From positions 1 through 59,264 of IMG/VR virus record IMGVR_UViG_3300036832_000931: 59,264 nucleotides of DNA; one strand, given 5' to 3'. The stretch's first letter is position 1. Every line of letters begins with the position of its first letter. The position numbers were made by a program, and so were the translations under genes. The notes under the pieces are model-generated. The model searched no databases and had not been told where the DNA came from. It saw only the letters and a program-made list of their open reading frames with translations. Shown piece after piece: positions 1 to 6,885 of this stretch. The stretch comes from a virus.

Positions 1-1252
1 TGTTATGCGTAATATCAGTTCTGATCGAACTGCCTTTGCCCGTGAAAATGGAGATCGCTAGGTCATACTCGCGAAGCACCGAATAAAACGGATTGCCCGG
101 TTGTTCGGTGCCCGACATGGTACAACTATCAATCTTGAACCCACTGTTAGTAACGCGGAAGATTTGGGTTTGGCCCGTGGTCATATGGGGATTCCACAAC
201 GTTGCCCCGGCCGCACACTGGATGGCCGAATTTGAAGGCGGCGTAACCGCGGTGAACACCAAGCCATTGTAATTTGCCGGAAACACTAGATTCTGGCCAT
301 TCGTTTTCGCCTGATTCAGCGCATTACCAATCGCCGCTGAATCGTCATTCCCCACTATCCAGAATGCGCCCGCGCTGGCATTAAAGCCTATGCCACTACT
401 ACCGCATCCGGCCGTTTTGCTTACCGTAAGCTGTGAACTGGATTGCACCGAAGCCACCGTGCCTTCGCACGCCACGCCGGTATAGCAAGCGTACCCGGAC
501 CAGCACCCCGCGGTGCTGTTCGGTGCGCCCCATTGCATCAGCGAAATGCGCTTCCCGGCCATCCCGTTGGTGAATTGGTTTGCGCTGCTTTGTAGTACCC
601 AACTATTGGTTGAAACAGTGCCATCGGAACCACTAACCGCATCGCCTTTGGCACAGCCCGCGCCCTGACCAGCGTCGCAGCCCTGATAGGTTCCGCTGAG
701 AATATCCAGACCGGCGAGCGAGGGAGGCGTTGCCGTCGCACTCGGCTGCGGGGTCGAGCTGTTGCTCGGTCCAGGCGTCGGGGTGGAGTTGCCCGTGCAC
801 AGCACCTGAAGCGTCTCGCCAGCGGCCAGCTGGGTCCAGCTTGAGTTGCTCGTCGCCCCGCCGCAATCCGCCATAATGGTGGTCTGCGGGGTGAGGTCAA
901 TGGTGTTACCTGTGGTGCCGCAGCCGAAAGTCGCGCTCGACCCCGGCGTCATCGGCAGGCGGTTGTTGTTACCGCCGACCTGTTGTACGCACTGTACCAG
1001 CGTCGATTGCGGAGCGATCAGGGTGACGACTTGGCCCTGCGGCGGTGTGGCCGTGGCAGTTGCCGTTGGGGTTCGCGTCGGTACGGGTGTTCCCGTCGCG
1101 GTGCCGCTCGCAGTTGGGGTGGTACTGGGTGACTTAATCGGCTTGAGTTCGACCGAACAGCCGTCACAATGCTTGAGCTCCATCCAGTAGTCCGCGGCGA
1201 AGGCGCTGCTGGCGACGAGCAATGCTATTGCTATCATCCCCCTCGTTTTCAT
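1..1252 (-). CDS. Secreted beta-helix (pectate-lyase-like) protein, 3' end off the window
   Basis: An open frame starts at ATG 1252-1250 behind a GGGAGGGG ribosome site and stays open to base 1 (about 417 codons). The first 19 residues (MKTRGMIAIALLVASSAFA) form a textbook Sec signal peptide. Next come a short Cys-containing head, a Thr/Pro-rich linker (residues about 45-70), a Cys-containing domain, a second Pro/Ser/Thr linker, and a C-terminal part containing DDSAAIGNALNQA and LVFPANY. That resembles the start of pectate-lyase-superfamily beta-helices (DDT-AIQ-A-N-A...FPAG-Y). The role is inferred: an exported polysaccharide-active or spike-like protein. If the ends of the window join, it continues about 12 codons and stops inside the repeat at 59221-59245. 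A missing domain beyond the window is also possible. Confidence 0.7.
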   Translation of the reverse strand, partial: MKTRGMIAIALLVASSAFAADYWMELKHCDGCSVELKPIKSPSTTPTASGTATGTPVPTRTPTATATATPPQGQVVTLIAPQSTLVQCVQQVGGNNNRLPMTPGSSATFGCGTTGNTIDLTPQTTIMADCGGATSNSSWTQLAAGETLQVLCTGNSTPTPGPSNSSTPQPSATATPPSLAGLDILSGTYQGCDAGQGAGCAKGDAVSGSDGTVSTNSWVLQSSANQFTNGMAGKRISLMQWGAPNSTAGCWSGYACYTGVACEGTVASVQSSSQLTVSKTAGCGSSGIGFNASAGAFWIVGNDDSAAIGNALNQAKTNGQNLVFPANYNGLVFTAVTPPSNSAIQCAAGATLWNPHMTTGQTQIFRVTNSGFKIDSCTMSGTEQPGNPFYSVLREYDLAISIFTGKGSSIRTDITHN

Positions 1253-1270
1253 TGTGTCCCCTCCCTTGTT

Positions 1271-1295
1271 GTTTCACCGCTACTGCGCGGGAACC
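1271..1295 (-). repeat. Hairpin repeat, upstream of the secreted protein
   Basis: CCGC/GCGG class copy between two minus-strand genes, on the transcribed strand, about 20 nt before the ATG at 1252. Confidence 0.9.
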
Positions 1296-1319
1296 CTTAC
1301 TCACATAAATTGTAGATGC

Positions 1320-1526
1320 TCATGCACCGCGGCGCTTCGTGCGGCGAGCTTCCTTATATTGTTTGCCGAGCGTGGACTGGCATTGCTTGCATTTATGCTG
1401 AAAGCCGCGTTGCCTATGCCGATAAAGCTCAAACGCGCTGGTCGGTAGAGTCTTCTTGCATTGATTGCACAGCCGCGTCGTCTCTGTGGAGTAGTCGTCC
1501 CAATTAAACTGGCCGAGATGTATCAT
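1320..1526 (-). CDS. Small treble-clef zinc protein (68 aa)
   Basis: The ATG overlaps the stop of the upstream gene (ATGA at 1526-1523), so it is probably translationally coupled. The protein has CNQC near residue 20 and CKQC near residue 46 with a basic C-terminus. This is the C-x2-C...C-x2-C treble-clef layout of many small phage proteins, some related to HNH nucleases; no HNH residues are visible here. Function unknown. Confidence 0.7.
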   Translation of the reverse strand: MIHLGQFNWDDYSTETTRLCNQCKKTLPTSAFELYRHRQRGFQHKCKQCQSTLGKQYKEARRTKRRGA

Positions 1527-2647
1527 CTATATATACGCCGCTGCTGGTGCGGCTGACGCTTGTGATTCCACCCATGCGGGGCCTTGACCGCACTTACCGC
1601 AGTGGCACCGTTCTGTACGTTTACCGTGGTATACGCATCCGGCCACCCAATCGGCAGGTCATTCCCCTGCGACAATCCACACGTATAGGCCGTCGCTGTT
1701 AGGACATGGGTACCATTGTTGACCTTTACCGTCGTATCCCACATCCACGGCCCCTGCCCCGGACTACAGGTCAGAAAGCCCATGTCGCTGCTGAGACAAG
1801 CGTAAAAACACACACCAGGATTACCGGAATGTGCCAACTCTACCTTTACCTGACCAGAGACCGTCGTACCTTGTTTGGGACTGCTTATATACAGCGCCGG
1901 CAGCCACGGCTTCTCTGCCATCAGCTGATGTACCCGGTCGATATACGGTAGCGCCCCCTCGTCATACCAGTTACCGCTGTACCAGCTACCCAGACAGCCA
2001 TCACTCATCTCCTGCGCCGTACCGTTGGGATATTGCGGATAACCATGACCCGGAACCTTATCCCCGTAATACTTGATCTCCCCGTTCATACACGCCCGCC
2101 AGTACGAACCCCTGAAGTCGAGCGCGAACGGAGTGCTCTCATACGCCATCGGACACGCATTATAGTTGGTACATTTGATCTGAATTATGCTGTATGACGT
2201 GTAGCAGTAGCCTGCCGGTTGCCACGCATCAAAGCCGTTTCCTCCCGTACAGAGGTCGTGCTCGAACTCGTCGTCCCCCTTGACCGACTGATTCCACCCA
2301 CTCTCATTCCACGCCTGCGCCCTTAACTGCTCTACATCCATCCCCCACTTACACGCCGCCCACTGTATGACCTCGTCGGTGGTCCCCCTGAAGTTCCCAT
2401 CGACGCGAAAAAAGGAAGATGCCGGAGGACCATTAAATTGTAACGGGTTGGCGTAGAACGGCGCTAATTCCCCCGTCGTCGGTATCCGCTGATTGTAAGG
2501 ACTGTTCTGCCCCTTGGTCTCCGGCCGGGGCTGTACCTTGGCCGCACATTCCGCCCCCGACGGTAATGCCCCATTAGGCGGTACAAACTGTGCCCACGCT
2601 CCACTCGCGGTTAACAATAATACCGCGATTATCGCCAGTATCCTCAT
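1523..2647 (-). CDS. Secreted lytic transglycosylase-like protein
   Basis: Start chosen at ATG 2647, behind GGGGAGGGCAGCA; the longer frame only adds repeat-derived residues. Residues 1-19 (MRILAIIAVLLLTASGAWA) form a clear Sec signal peptide. Around residues 108-120, LRAQAWNESGWNQ resembles the catalytic-Glu region of SLT/goose-lysozyme-like folds (A-x-ESGWNP), with E115 the candidate acid. Many Cys and aromatic residues follow, and residues about 270-350 (SPKQGTTVSGQVKVEL) look like an Ig-like beta domain. It may act on peptidoglycan in the periplasm, at lysis or as an exported factor. It overlaps the 68-aa gene by 4 nt. The domain calls are by eye. Confidence 0.7.
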   Translation of the reverse strand: MRILAIIAVLLLTASGAWAQFVPPNGALPSGAECAAKVQPRPETKGQNSPYNQRIPTTGELAPFYANPLQFNGPPASSFFRVDGNFRGTTDEVIQWAACKWGMDVEQLRAQAWNESGWNQSVKGDDEFEHDLCTGGNGFDAWQPAGYCYTSYSIIQIKCTNYNACPMAYESTPFALDFRGSYWRACMNGEIKYYGDKVPGHGYPQYPNGTAQEMSDGCLGSWYSGNWYDEGALPYIDRVHQLMAEKPWLPALYISSPKQGTTVSGQVKVELAHSGNPGVCFYACLSSDMGFLTCSPGQGPWMWDTTVKVNNGTHVLTATAYTCGLSQGNDLPIGWPDAYTTVNVQNGATAVSAVKAPHGWNHKRQPHQQRRIYR

Positions 2648-2673
2648 TGCTGCCCTCCCCTTTGCCGAGCTTC

Positions 2674-2700
2674 GTTTCACCGCTTTATTACGCGGGAACC
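2674..2700 (-). repeat. Hairpin repeat holding a stop codon
   Basis: CCGC/GCGG copy of 27 nt. Its loop supplies the TAA of the gene at 2688-2864, which therefore ends Val-Pro-Ala. Confidence 0.9.
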
Positions 2701-2864
2701 TTGGTCTTACGCTCCTCGTCATTGATGCGCTGGTCTATACCCGCCATCCGGTACCCCAACTGATTTAAATACTTGTACAGCCGCAGACGCTGCAGCTCCC
2801 CCGCATCCTCCACCCACACCCTCATCAACTCCTCATCCGCCTTATCAATCTGCTGCCAGCTCAT
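2688..2864 (-). CDS. Small hypothetical protein (58 aa)
   Basis: ATG at 2864 follows a GGGGGG ribosome site; the longer frame to 2957 has no support. The protein is charged, probably helical, with no recognised domain. Its last residues (KVPA) and stop are encoded by the hairpin repeat at 2674-2700. First gene of the leftward group running to base 1. Confidence 0.6.
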   Translation of the reverse strand: MSWQQIDKADEELMRVWVEDAGELQRLRLYKYLNQLGYRMAGIDQRINDEERKTKVPA

Positions 2865-2918
2865 AACGGCCCCCCTGCTTATTTTGTACTCCTCTACAGG
2901 GGCGGTGAAAATGAACGC

Positions 2919-2947
2919 TTGACTAATTGTGAGCGGAAGCTTAGAGG
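2919..2947 (+). promoter_or_regulatory. Candidate promoter reading into repeat array 1
   Basis: TTGACT at 2919-2924 and TAGAGG at 2942-2947 are 17 nt apart, so a start would fall near 2954, four bases before the first repeat unit. The -35 is good and the -10 weak. The spacer includes a chance-level match to part of a lac operator. Confidence 0.35.
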
Positions 2948-2957
2948 GTTGATGCAT

Positions 2958-3446
2958 GGTTCCTGCGTACTACGGCAGTGAAACTTATTCGGGTTCTCGC
3001 GTATCAGCGATGAAACCTTCGTCGACAATGTCACGGTTCCTGCGGTTGAGCAGTGAAACTCAGCGCGCTCCCGGCTCCTGCGTATCAGCAGTGAGACCCT
3101 TCGCTTTTGTTCATCGGTTCTCGCGTACCCAGCGATGAAACTTTTGAAACTGGATGGTTCCTGCGTGTTAGCAGTGAAACGCTTCCTGGGGCGGCGAACG
3201 GTTCTCGCGTATTCAGCGATGAAACTCGCAAGCTTAACTCCCCGGCTCCCGCGTACCGGCGGTGAGACCCTTCGTCGCTTATGGTTCCTGCGTTTGAGCG
3301 GTGAAACTGATGCCGACGCGAAATGTTCTACTCGGTTCCTGCGTGTTAGCAGTGAAACCCTGATCCAGTCAAAATGTCGGTTCTCGCGTACTTAGCGCTG
3401 AAACTGATGCGCGCCTCGATGGCTCCTGCGTTACCAGCAGTGAGAC
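2958..3446 (+). repeat. Array 1: 12 CRISPR-like hairpin repeats
   Basis: Twelve units of 25-27 nt start at 2958, 2992, 3035, 3073, 3116, 3156, 3200, 3244, 3283, 3334, 3379 and 3421. All point the same way and are separated by unrelated spacers of 7, 18, 13, 18, 14, 19, 18, 14, 26, 20 and 16 nt. The inner stem is CTGC/GCAG (2958, 3035, 3073, 3156, 3334, 3421), TCGC/GCGA (2992, 3116, 3200) or CCGC/GCGG (3244). Unit 3283 pairs with one G-U, and 3379 has one mismatch. Units 3073, 3244 and 3421 change the outer stem from GGTTC/GAAAC to GGCTC/GAGAC, which keeps pairing. Unlike a classical CRISPR, spacers are short and uneven and repeats vary in sequence but not in structure. Open frames across it are incidental. 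Confidence 0.9.
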
Positions 3447-3887
3447 AGGGCTGGATATGCGTCGGGAATTGTTTGGCGCGTAGGGCTGAGGGAATGTACG
3501 CATATGCATATGCTCTCGAGAGGAAGGGCTAGGGGTGGGGTGGCTTAAGGTATCCCTACAAGCCTATAGGTACCATTCCCTGACTGACTAGGACTAGCAG
3601 ACTGAGACCTGACCGTTAGCTAGGCTAGCACAGGGTCAAGCTAACGTTTGCGGGGCTTTCGTGGCTTGTGTGCTTGGCTTGTGTCATCAGTCAGGTCAGC
3701 TAGGCAATCAATCAGATAGGTCTCAGGGAAGTGTCTACTCGAGTAGGTCCACAAAGCTAACCGGCTCCGTCTCAGGTTGATCCAACCTTGCCCTTGCCAA
3801 AAGCGCGCGCGATTGAGCCCACAGTTTCGTACGGATAAGAATTTCGCCACATATCAATATTAAACAGCAAGTTCGGTTTTCCTAATC

Positions 3888-3954
3888 TAACCTGACCCAC
3901 AACCTCGCGACATTTTTTGGTGCAAAAAAACGCGAGTGGGTTGACTGCAGGTTA
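3888..3954. repeat. Long interrupted inverted repeat
   Basis: Four paired segments nest: TAACCTG (3888-3894) with CAGGTTA (3948-3954), ACCCA (3895-3899) with TGGGT (3937-3941), CTCGCG (3904-3909) with CGCGAG (3931-3936), and an inner T6/A6 pair. Small bulges separate them. It sits just upstream of the first rightward gene. Confidence 0.7.
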
Positions 3955-3980
3955 ATTATAGGCTTCCCTTATACTTTACT

Positions 3981-4006
3981 ACCATTTACTATAGCTAGCG
4001 GTTCGA
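3981..4006 (+). promoter_or_regulatory. Candidate promoter motif, copy 1
   Basis: ACCATTTACTATA (3981-3993) followed by GTTCGA at 4001. The same pair of blocks recurs at 6130-6142 and 6151, each time shortly before a gene with an AAGGAG-type site. TACTAT could serve as a -10 box. Confidence 0.35.
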
Positions 4007-4028
4007 CAAGCTTTTAGGAGATAAGGGA

Positions 4029-4355
4029 ATGACAAAAGGCGATCGGATAGTTGTTTTGACGGGTTCACAAGCGGGTCAGTCAGGCGAAGTGATCGAAGTA
4101 ATTGTGGATATGGTTAAGGTCCGCTTGTATGGACGAGAGGGGCTCACGATCGATTATGTCACTCCTACCGACAATGTGATGCTGCGCAGCTGCCTAGTTT
4201 GTGGCGATGCTGACCATCATGGGAATGAGCCCTGTTGCCCCGCATGTAGACATCACAACGCGTTGTTAGGTGCATATGCTGATCAGGGTCAGGTCTACCC
4301 GACGCGGGTCTTAAAATGCCGCGATTGCGGTTATGTCCAAGATATTCGGCGATAA
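4029..4355 (+). CDS. KOW-domain plus zinc-ribbon protein (108 aa)
   Basis: ATG 4029 follows TTAGGAGATAAGGGA. Residues about 1-40 (GDRIVVLTGSQAGQSGEV...VKVRLYGREG) match a KOW motif, the RNA-binding or RNA-polymerase-contacting unit of NusG and ribosomal protein L24. The C-terminal half has CLVC, CCPAC and CRDCG, enough Cys/His for one or two zinc sites; the last resembles the zinc ribbon of transcription or translation factors. First gene of the rightward small-gene cluster. A role in transcription elongation or RNA binding is inferred from the domain only. Confidence 0.75.
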   Translation: MTKGDRIVVLTGSQAGQSGEVIEVIVDMVKVRLYGREGLTIDYVTPTDNVMLRSCLVCGDADHHGNEPCCPACRHHNALLGAYADQGQVYPTRVLKCRDCGYVQDIRR

Positions 4356-4385
4356 GGAGAGTTAAGGGACAATGACTAGAAGGAT

Positions 4386-4445
4386 GAGTGGACCCGGGGC
4401 AAGCCCCGGGTTTAAATGGCGGGTCAGGTCACAAGCCCTGACAAC
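4386..4445 (+). terminator. Double hairpin cassette, copy 1
   Basis: Perfect 9-bp hairpin ACCCGGGGC-AA-GCCCCGGGT (4392-4411) followed by TTTAAAT, then a second hairpin GTCAGG (4423-4428)/CCTGAC (4437-4442). The whole cassette recurs at 4730-4787. The T run is short, so termination may be partial. Confidence 0.55.
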
Positions 4446-4485
4446 TACAAGCTGACTGATAATCAATTTGTCGTAAGGAGACATC

Positions 4486-4722
4486 ATGGCAATCATCACA
4501 ACCGATTTTGTAGCGTACACAGCATCTAAAATGTTGGATAAGGCAAAGCGGAACTATCAACGCGCATTGACCAACCATAACAAGCAACAGTCAATCGGCG
4601 AAACTGATATGTCAGTCAAACAGACGAGACGTATGGCATTAGCAGTATCAGCATTGTCTCGAGCATCATTCCGCTTGCATGATTGCGAAAGGGTTATGTT
4701 GCGGTTGCTCAATCAGCGCTGA
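4486..4722 (+). CDS. Small basic helical protein (78 aa)
   Basis: ATG 4486 follows GTAAGGAGACATC. The protein is basic and alpha-helical in pattern, has one Cys, and no known domain. It sits between two copies of a double-hairpin cassette, as if it were its own transcription unit. Function unknown. Confidence 0.65.
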   Translation: MAIITTDFVAYTASKMLDKAKRNYQRALTNHNKQQSIGETDMSVKQTRRMALAVSALSRASFRLHDCERVMLRLLNQR

Positions 4723-4729
4723 CCTGCAG

Positions 4730-4787
4730 AGTGGACCCGGGGCTCAACCCGGGTTTAATGCGCAGTCAGGTCACAAGCCCTGACCAA
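4730..4787 (+). terminator. Double hairpin cassette, copy 2
   Basis: ACCCGGG (4735-4741)/CCCGGGT (4748-4754), then GTCAGG (4765-4770)/CCTGAC (4779-4784). Homologous to 4386-4445 outside the genes as well as in the stems, with the first loop changed. Confidence 0.55.
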
Positions 4788-4825
4788 CGCAAAATTCAAT
4801 TTCCCGCTAAGTGAGGGAATCTGGA

Positions 4826-5554
4826 ATGAGACAAAAGGGTTTTATCAAGGGCGCGGGTATTCTCTATGAGAATAGCCAAGTTGTAGTTATTGCAACTGGG
4901 GCTAATGGGTCTCGTAAAAGCCGGAACGTTAAGACGGGTCACATGGCGCAAATCTGGATTCTAGTCAAAGCAGTAGACCCGGTCACTGCTGTTAAGACGG
5001 GGCTAGATAAAGCAGTTTGTTTCAATTGCCCCTATCGTGGCGATGAGGGGCTTGATCGGGCTTGCTACGTCACAACCTATGATCTTGCACGGGCTCCGGG
5101 TTCTATCTGGAAAGCCTACCGACGCAATCGCTACGAACACATCACAACCTCAGGTCAGATTGCCAAACTGTTTGGCGATGCTGCAGTCAGATTTGGGGCT
5201 TACGGTGAGCCCGTCTTAATTCCATTGCCAACCATCAAGGCGATAACTGAAGTGGCTAAAACTTGGACGGGTTATACGCACCAATGGAAGCGGGTCAAAT
5301 ATTTGGCTTATCGGCGTTATCTGATGGCTTCAACCTCAGAGACGGATTATCAGCAAGCCCAATCGTTGGGTTGGAGAACATTCTCAGTATCAGCAACAAC
5401 CCTGCAGGGTCAGATAGTTTGCCCTGCTAGTGCGGAACGGGGGCACAAGCTCAGTTGTGAAGAGTGCGGCTTGTGTGCCGGCACAACCCGGGTTGCTAGA
5501 AGCGTACAGATTGCCCCGCATGGGTCAGGGGCTAAATATGCTGCAGCTGCTTAA
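4826..5554 (+). CDS. Conserved Cys-rich phage protein (242 aa)
   Basis: Start at ATG 4826, about 7 nt after GAGGGA; a GTG at 4811 is less likely. The central part (HMAQIWILV, CFNCPYRG, then CYVTTYDLARAPGSIWKAY) matches a widespread family of phage and bacterial hypothetical proteins with the pattern C-x2-C-x-HR...CYV...P-x-x-W-x-A-x-x-x-G-x-Y. The C-terminus adds CEECGLC, a likely zinc knuckle. I recall the family but no established function. The gene contains one of two copies of the palindrome ACCCTGCAGGGT (5399-5410); the other is at 5568-5579, just after the stop. Confidence 0.75.
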   Translation: MRQKGFIKGAGILYENSQVVVIATGANGSRKSRNVKTGHMAQIWILVKAVDPVTAVKTGLDKAVCFNCPYRGDEGLDRACYVTTYDLARAPGSIWKAYRRNRYEHITTSGQIAKLFGDAAVRFGAYGEPVLIPLPTIKAITEVAKTWTGYTHQWKRVKYLAYRRYLMASTSETDYQQAQSLGWRTFSVSATTLQGQIVCPASAERGHKLSCEECGLCAGTTRVARSVQIAPHGSGAKYAAAA

Positions 5555-5735
5555 GCAGTTGCTCGAGACCCTGCAGGGTCCACTCTGCAGGGTGCTAAAG
5601 CCCCTCGCGATTTTTGGCGGGCCCGGGAAAAAAACATCGCCAGGGCTAAAAATGTCGCGAGGTTAAAAGCAAGATTTAAGCAAGCTGGCGGGACTTTTTT
5701 TTCTAAAGCAAGTTTTCTAATAAGGAGAGAGCAAG
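5555..5735. other. Structured intergenic leader
   Basis: Holds the perfect palindrome ACCCTGCAGGGT (5568-5579), a partial copy just after it, a CTCGCGA...TCGCGAG pair (about 5605 and 5652), and a run of GCAAG words leading to TAATAAGGAGAGAGCAAG before the ATG at 5736. Similar GCAAG...ATAAGGGAG...GCAAG leaders precede 6184, 6493 and 7096. Confidence 0.5.
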
Positions 5736-6167
5736 ATGTCAGTATCTATCAAACAGCAAGTGATCGAGTATCTCGAGCGCAACGGGTACAAGTTCGACCC
5801 GGGATATAAAGGGCACAAGTACCGTAAGCTGATCCATGATCGGTATGAACCGATCTACGTTGGCCACACGGGGGCATTTAGGAAGGGTTCTACCATCGCT
5901 GACAGCATCTCGATCACTGATAAGCTCAGAGCGCTGTTGAGCTTGCCGGCATACGGTGAGGCCGGGGCTTGCGAGACCTGTGGCAGCACCGGGTATCGGG
6001 TCAATGCTCGCGTTGCGCGTGCCGCCGGTATAGCGGGCAAGTTGGCTGGTAAGCAAGGTACTGGGAGCAAGTCAGAATGTACCCGCAAGATATATCGTGC
6101 CGGTTATATCCAGGCTTGCTCCATACCATACCATTTACTATATTGGTGTAGTTCGATTGATGATTGA
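5736..6167 (+). CDS. Hypothetical protein with CxxC (143 aa)
   Basis: ATG 5736 has a strong TAAGGAG site. The N-terminal half is basic and Tyr-rich (YLERNGYKFDPGYKGHKYRKL) and the middle contains CETCGSTGYR, a DnaJ-like or zinc-knuckle Cys pair. The last residues run through the candidate promoter motif at 6130-6156. No family recognised. Confidence 0.6.
   Translation: MSVSIKQQVIEYLERNGYKFDPGYKGHKYRKLIHDRYEPIYVGHTGAFRKGSTIADSISITDKLRALLSLPAYGEAGACETCGSTGYRVNARVARAAGIAGKLAGKQGTGSKSECTRKIYRAGYIQACSIPYHLLYWCSSIDD
6130..6156 (+). promoter_or_regulatory. Candidate promoter motif, copy 2
   Basis: ACCATTTACTATA (6130-6142) plus GTTCGA (6151-6156), matching 3981-4006. It lies in the tail of the preceding gene, about 28 nt before the GTG at 6184. 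Confidence 0.35.
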
Positions 6168-6183
6168 TAAGGGAGATCAGCAA

Positions 6184-6462
6184 GTGAACAAGCAAATGAT
6201 CGCGAGGTTGTCTGAGGCTTTCGTTGCCGGGTTGCGGCAAGAACTGACGCCTGCTCAATGGGCGCTCATGGCGGAACGCAACCGCTCGGAACAAAGCAAG
6301 AATATCTGCCACAGTCACGATTTTACCGATGCAAATATGGTGATGTCTGCTGCTTTCGAGCAGGCCGGCATTCCGCTGTGGACCGCGGGCGGACATCTCA
6401 GTGAGCAATCGATGGAATTGTGGAATGCGGCGTGGGCCAAAGCGGCCGCGCAACTACGCTAG
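6184..6462 (+). CDS. Hypothetical protein (92 aa)
   Basis: Start chosen at GTG 6184, behind GATAAGGGAGATCAGCAA; the frame is open further upstream but has no ribosome site there. Helical, with HSHDF in the middle; no known domain. It shares its leader sequence with 6493 and 5736. Confidence 0.6.
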   Translation: MNKQMIARLSEAFVAGLRQELTPAQWALMAERNRSEQSKNICHSHDFTDANMVMSAAFEQAGIPLWTAGGHLSEQSMELWNAAWAKAAAQLR

Positions 6463-6492
6463 CAAGTTTTTACGATAAGGGAGATCAGCAAG

Positions 6493-6651
6493 ATGACGAT
6501 CCAGATAACAGAATTCGCCACGCAAGTGGCGCTCAGATCCTATGGCGAGGTGCGCAAAGCCTATCGCCGATATAAAGCAGACTGCGATCGTCTCGATCGT
6601 ACCGATAGGCTTGTACAAGCCCACAGAGTTAGCCGACGCAATTGTCGATGA
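6493..6651 (+). CDS. Small basic protein (52 aa)
   Basis: ATG 6493 follows GATAAGGGAGATCAGCAAG, an exact repeat of the leader before 6184. The peptide is Arg-rich (SYGEVRKAYRRYKADCDRL) and may bind nucleic acid; this is inference from composition. Confidence 0.5.
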   Translation: MTIQITEFATQVALRSYGEVRKAYRRYKADCDRLDRTDRLVQAHRVSRRNCR

Positions 6652-6701
6652 TTATAAGCCCGCGACATAAGCAAGTTTGGCGCTTCAAGAGAGTAAAGCA
6701 A

Positions 6702-6881
6702 ATGACAATATTTCAGACCAGCGACGGCTATAAGCTCTGGCAGCATACGAGCGGAGACGGGCAAGTGGTATGGCGTGACAAGCCCTCCGGGGATCCCGAT
6801 TGGGATCTTGAGTTTGGCGATGATAAGGGTCACCCGATTGACGACCTGGGTGAACCGCTCGAGGGCTCCTTTGTGAGTTAA
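6702..6881 (+). CDS. Small acidic protein (59 aa)
   Basis: ATG 6702 follows AAGAGAGTAAAGCAA. Acidic and Trp/Gly-rich (MTIFQTSDGYKLWQHTSGDG). No domain recognised. Confidence 0.5.
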   Translation: MTIFQTSDGYKLWQHTSGDGQVVWRDKPSGDPDWDLEFGDDKGHPIDDLGEPLEGSFVS

Positions 6882-6885
6882 AAGC

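Larger units (their letters stand above)
3447..4028. other. Gene-free region rich in inverted repeats
   Basis: No convincing gene; a 69-codon GTG frame on minus (3641-3850) lacks a ribosome site. Visible structure: the palindrome GCATATGCATATGC near 3499-3512, CTGAGACCT at 3602-3610 with its complement AGGTCTCAG at 3718-3726, an 8-bp hairpin CGTTAGCT/AGCTAACG at about 3613-3645, and the long interrupted hairpin at 3888-3954. It lies between divergent transcription units. Possible origin, attachment or control region; nothing decides which. Confidence 0.5.

Noticed and set aside
2925-2941. Match to part of the lac operator (AATTGTGAGCGGA) upstream of array 1
   Set aside because: Only the left half matches, and the other half and symmetry are missing. 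A 13-base match by chance is possible, and nothing else suggests a lac system or vector sequence.
3359-3378. Spacer 10 of array 1 shares TGATCCAGTCAA with 20767-20778
   Set aside because: A 12-base match is expected by chance for some of the 21 spacers within 59 kb. It is not evidence of self-targeting.
2958-3446. Ordinary CRISPR array
   Set aside because: Repeat sequence varies, spacers are only 7-26 nt, no Cas1/Cas2 is present, and the same element is dispersed through the genome. CRISPR-like is as far as I go.
3641-3850. A 69-codon GTG frame on the minus strand
   Set aside because: No Shine-Dalgarno, no recognisable protein, and it lies over inverted repeats. Left as part of the gene-free region.
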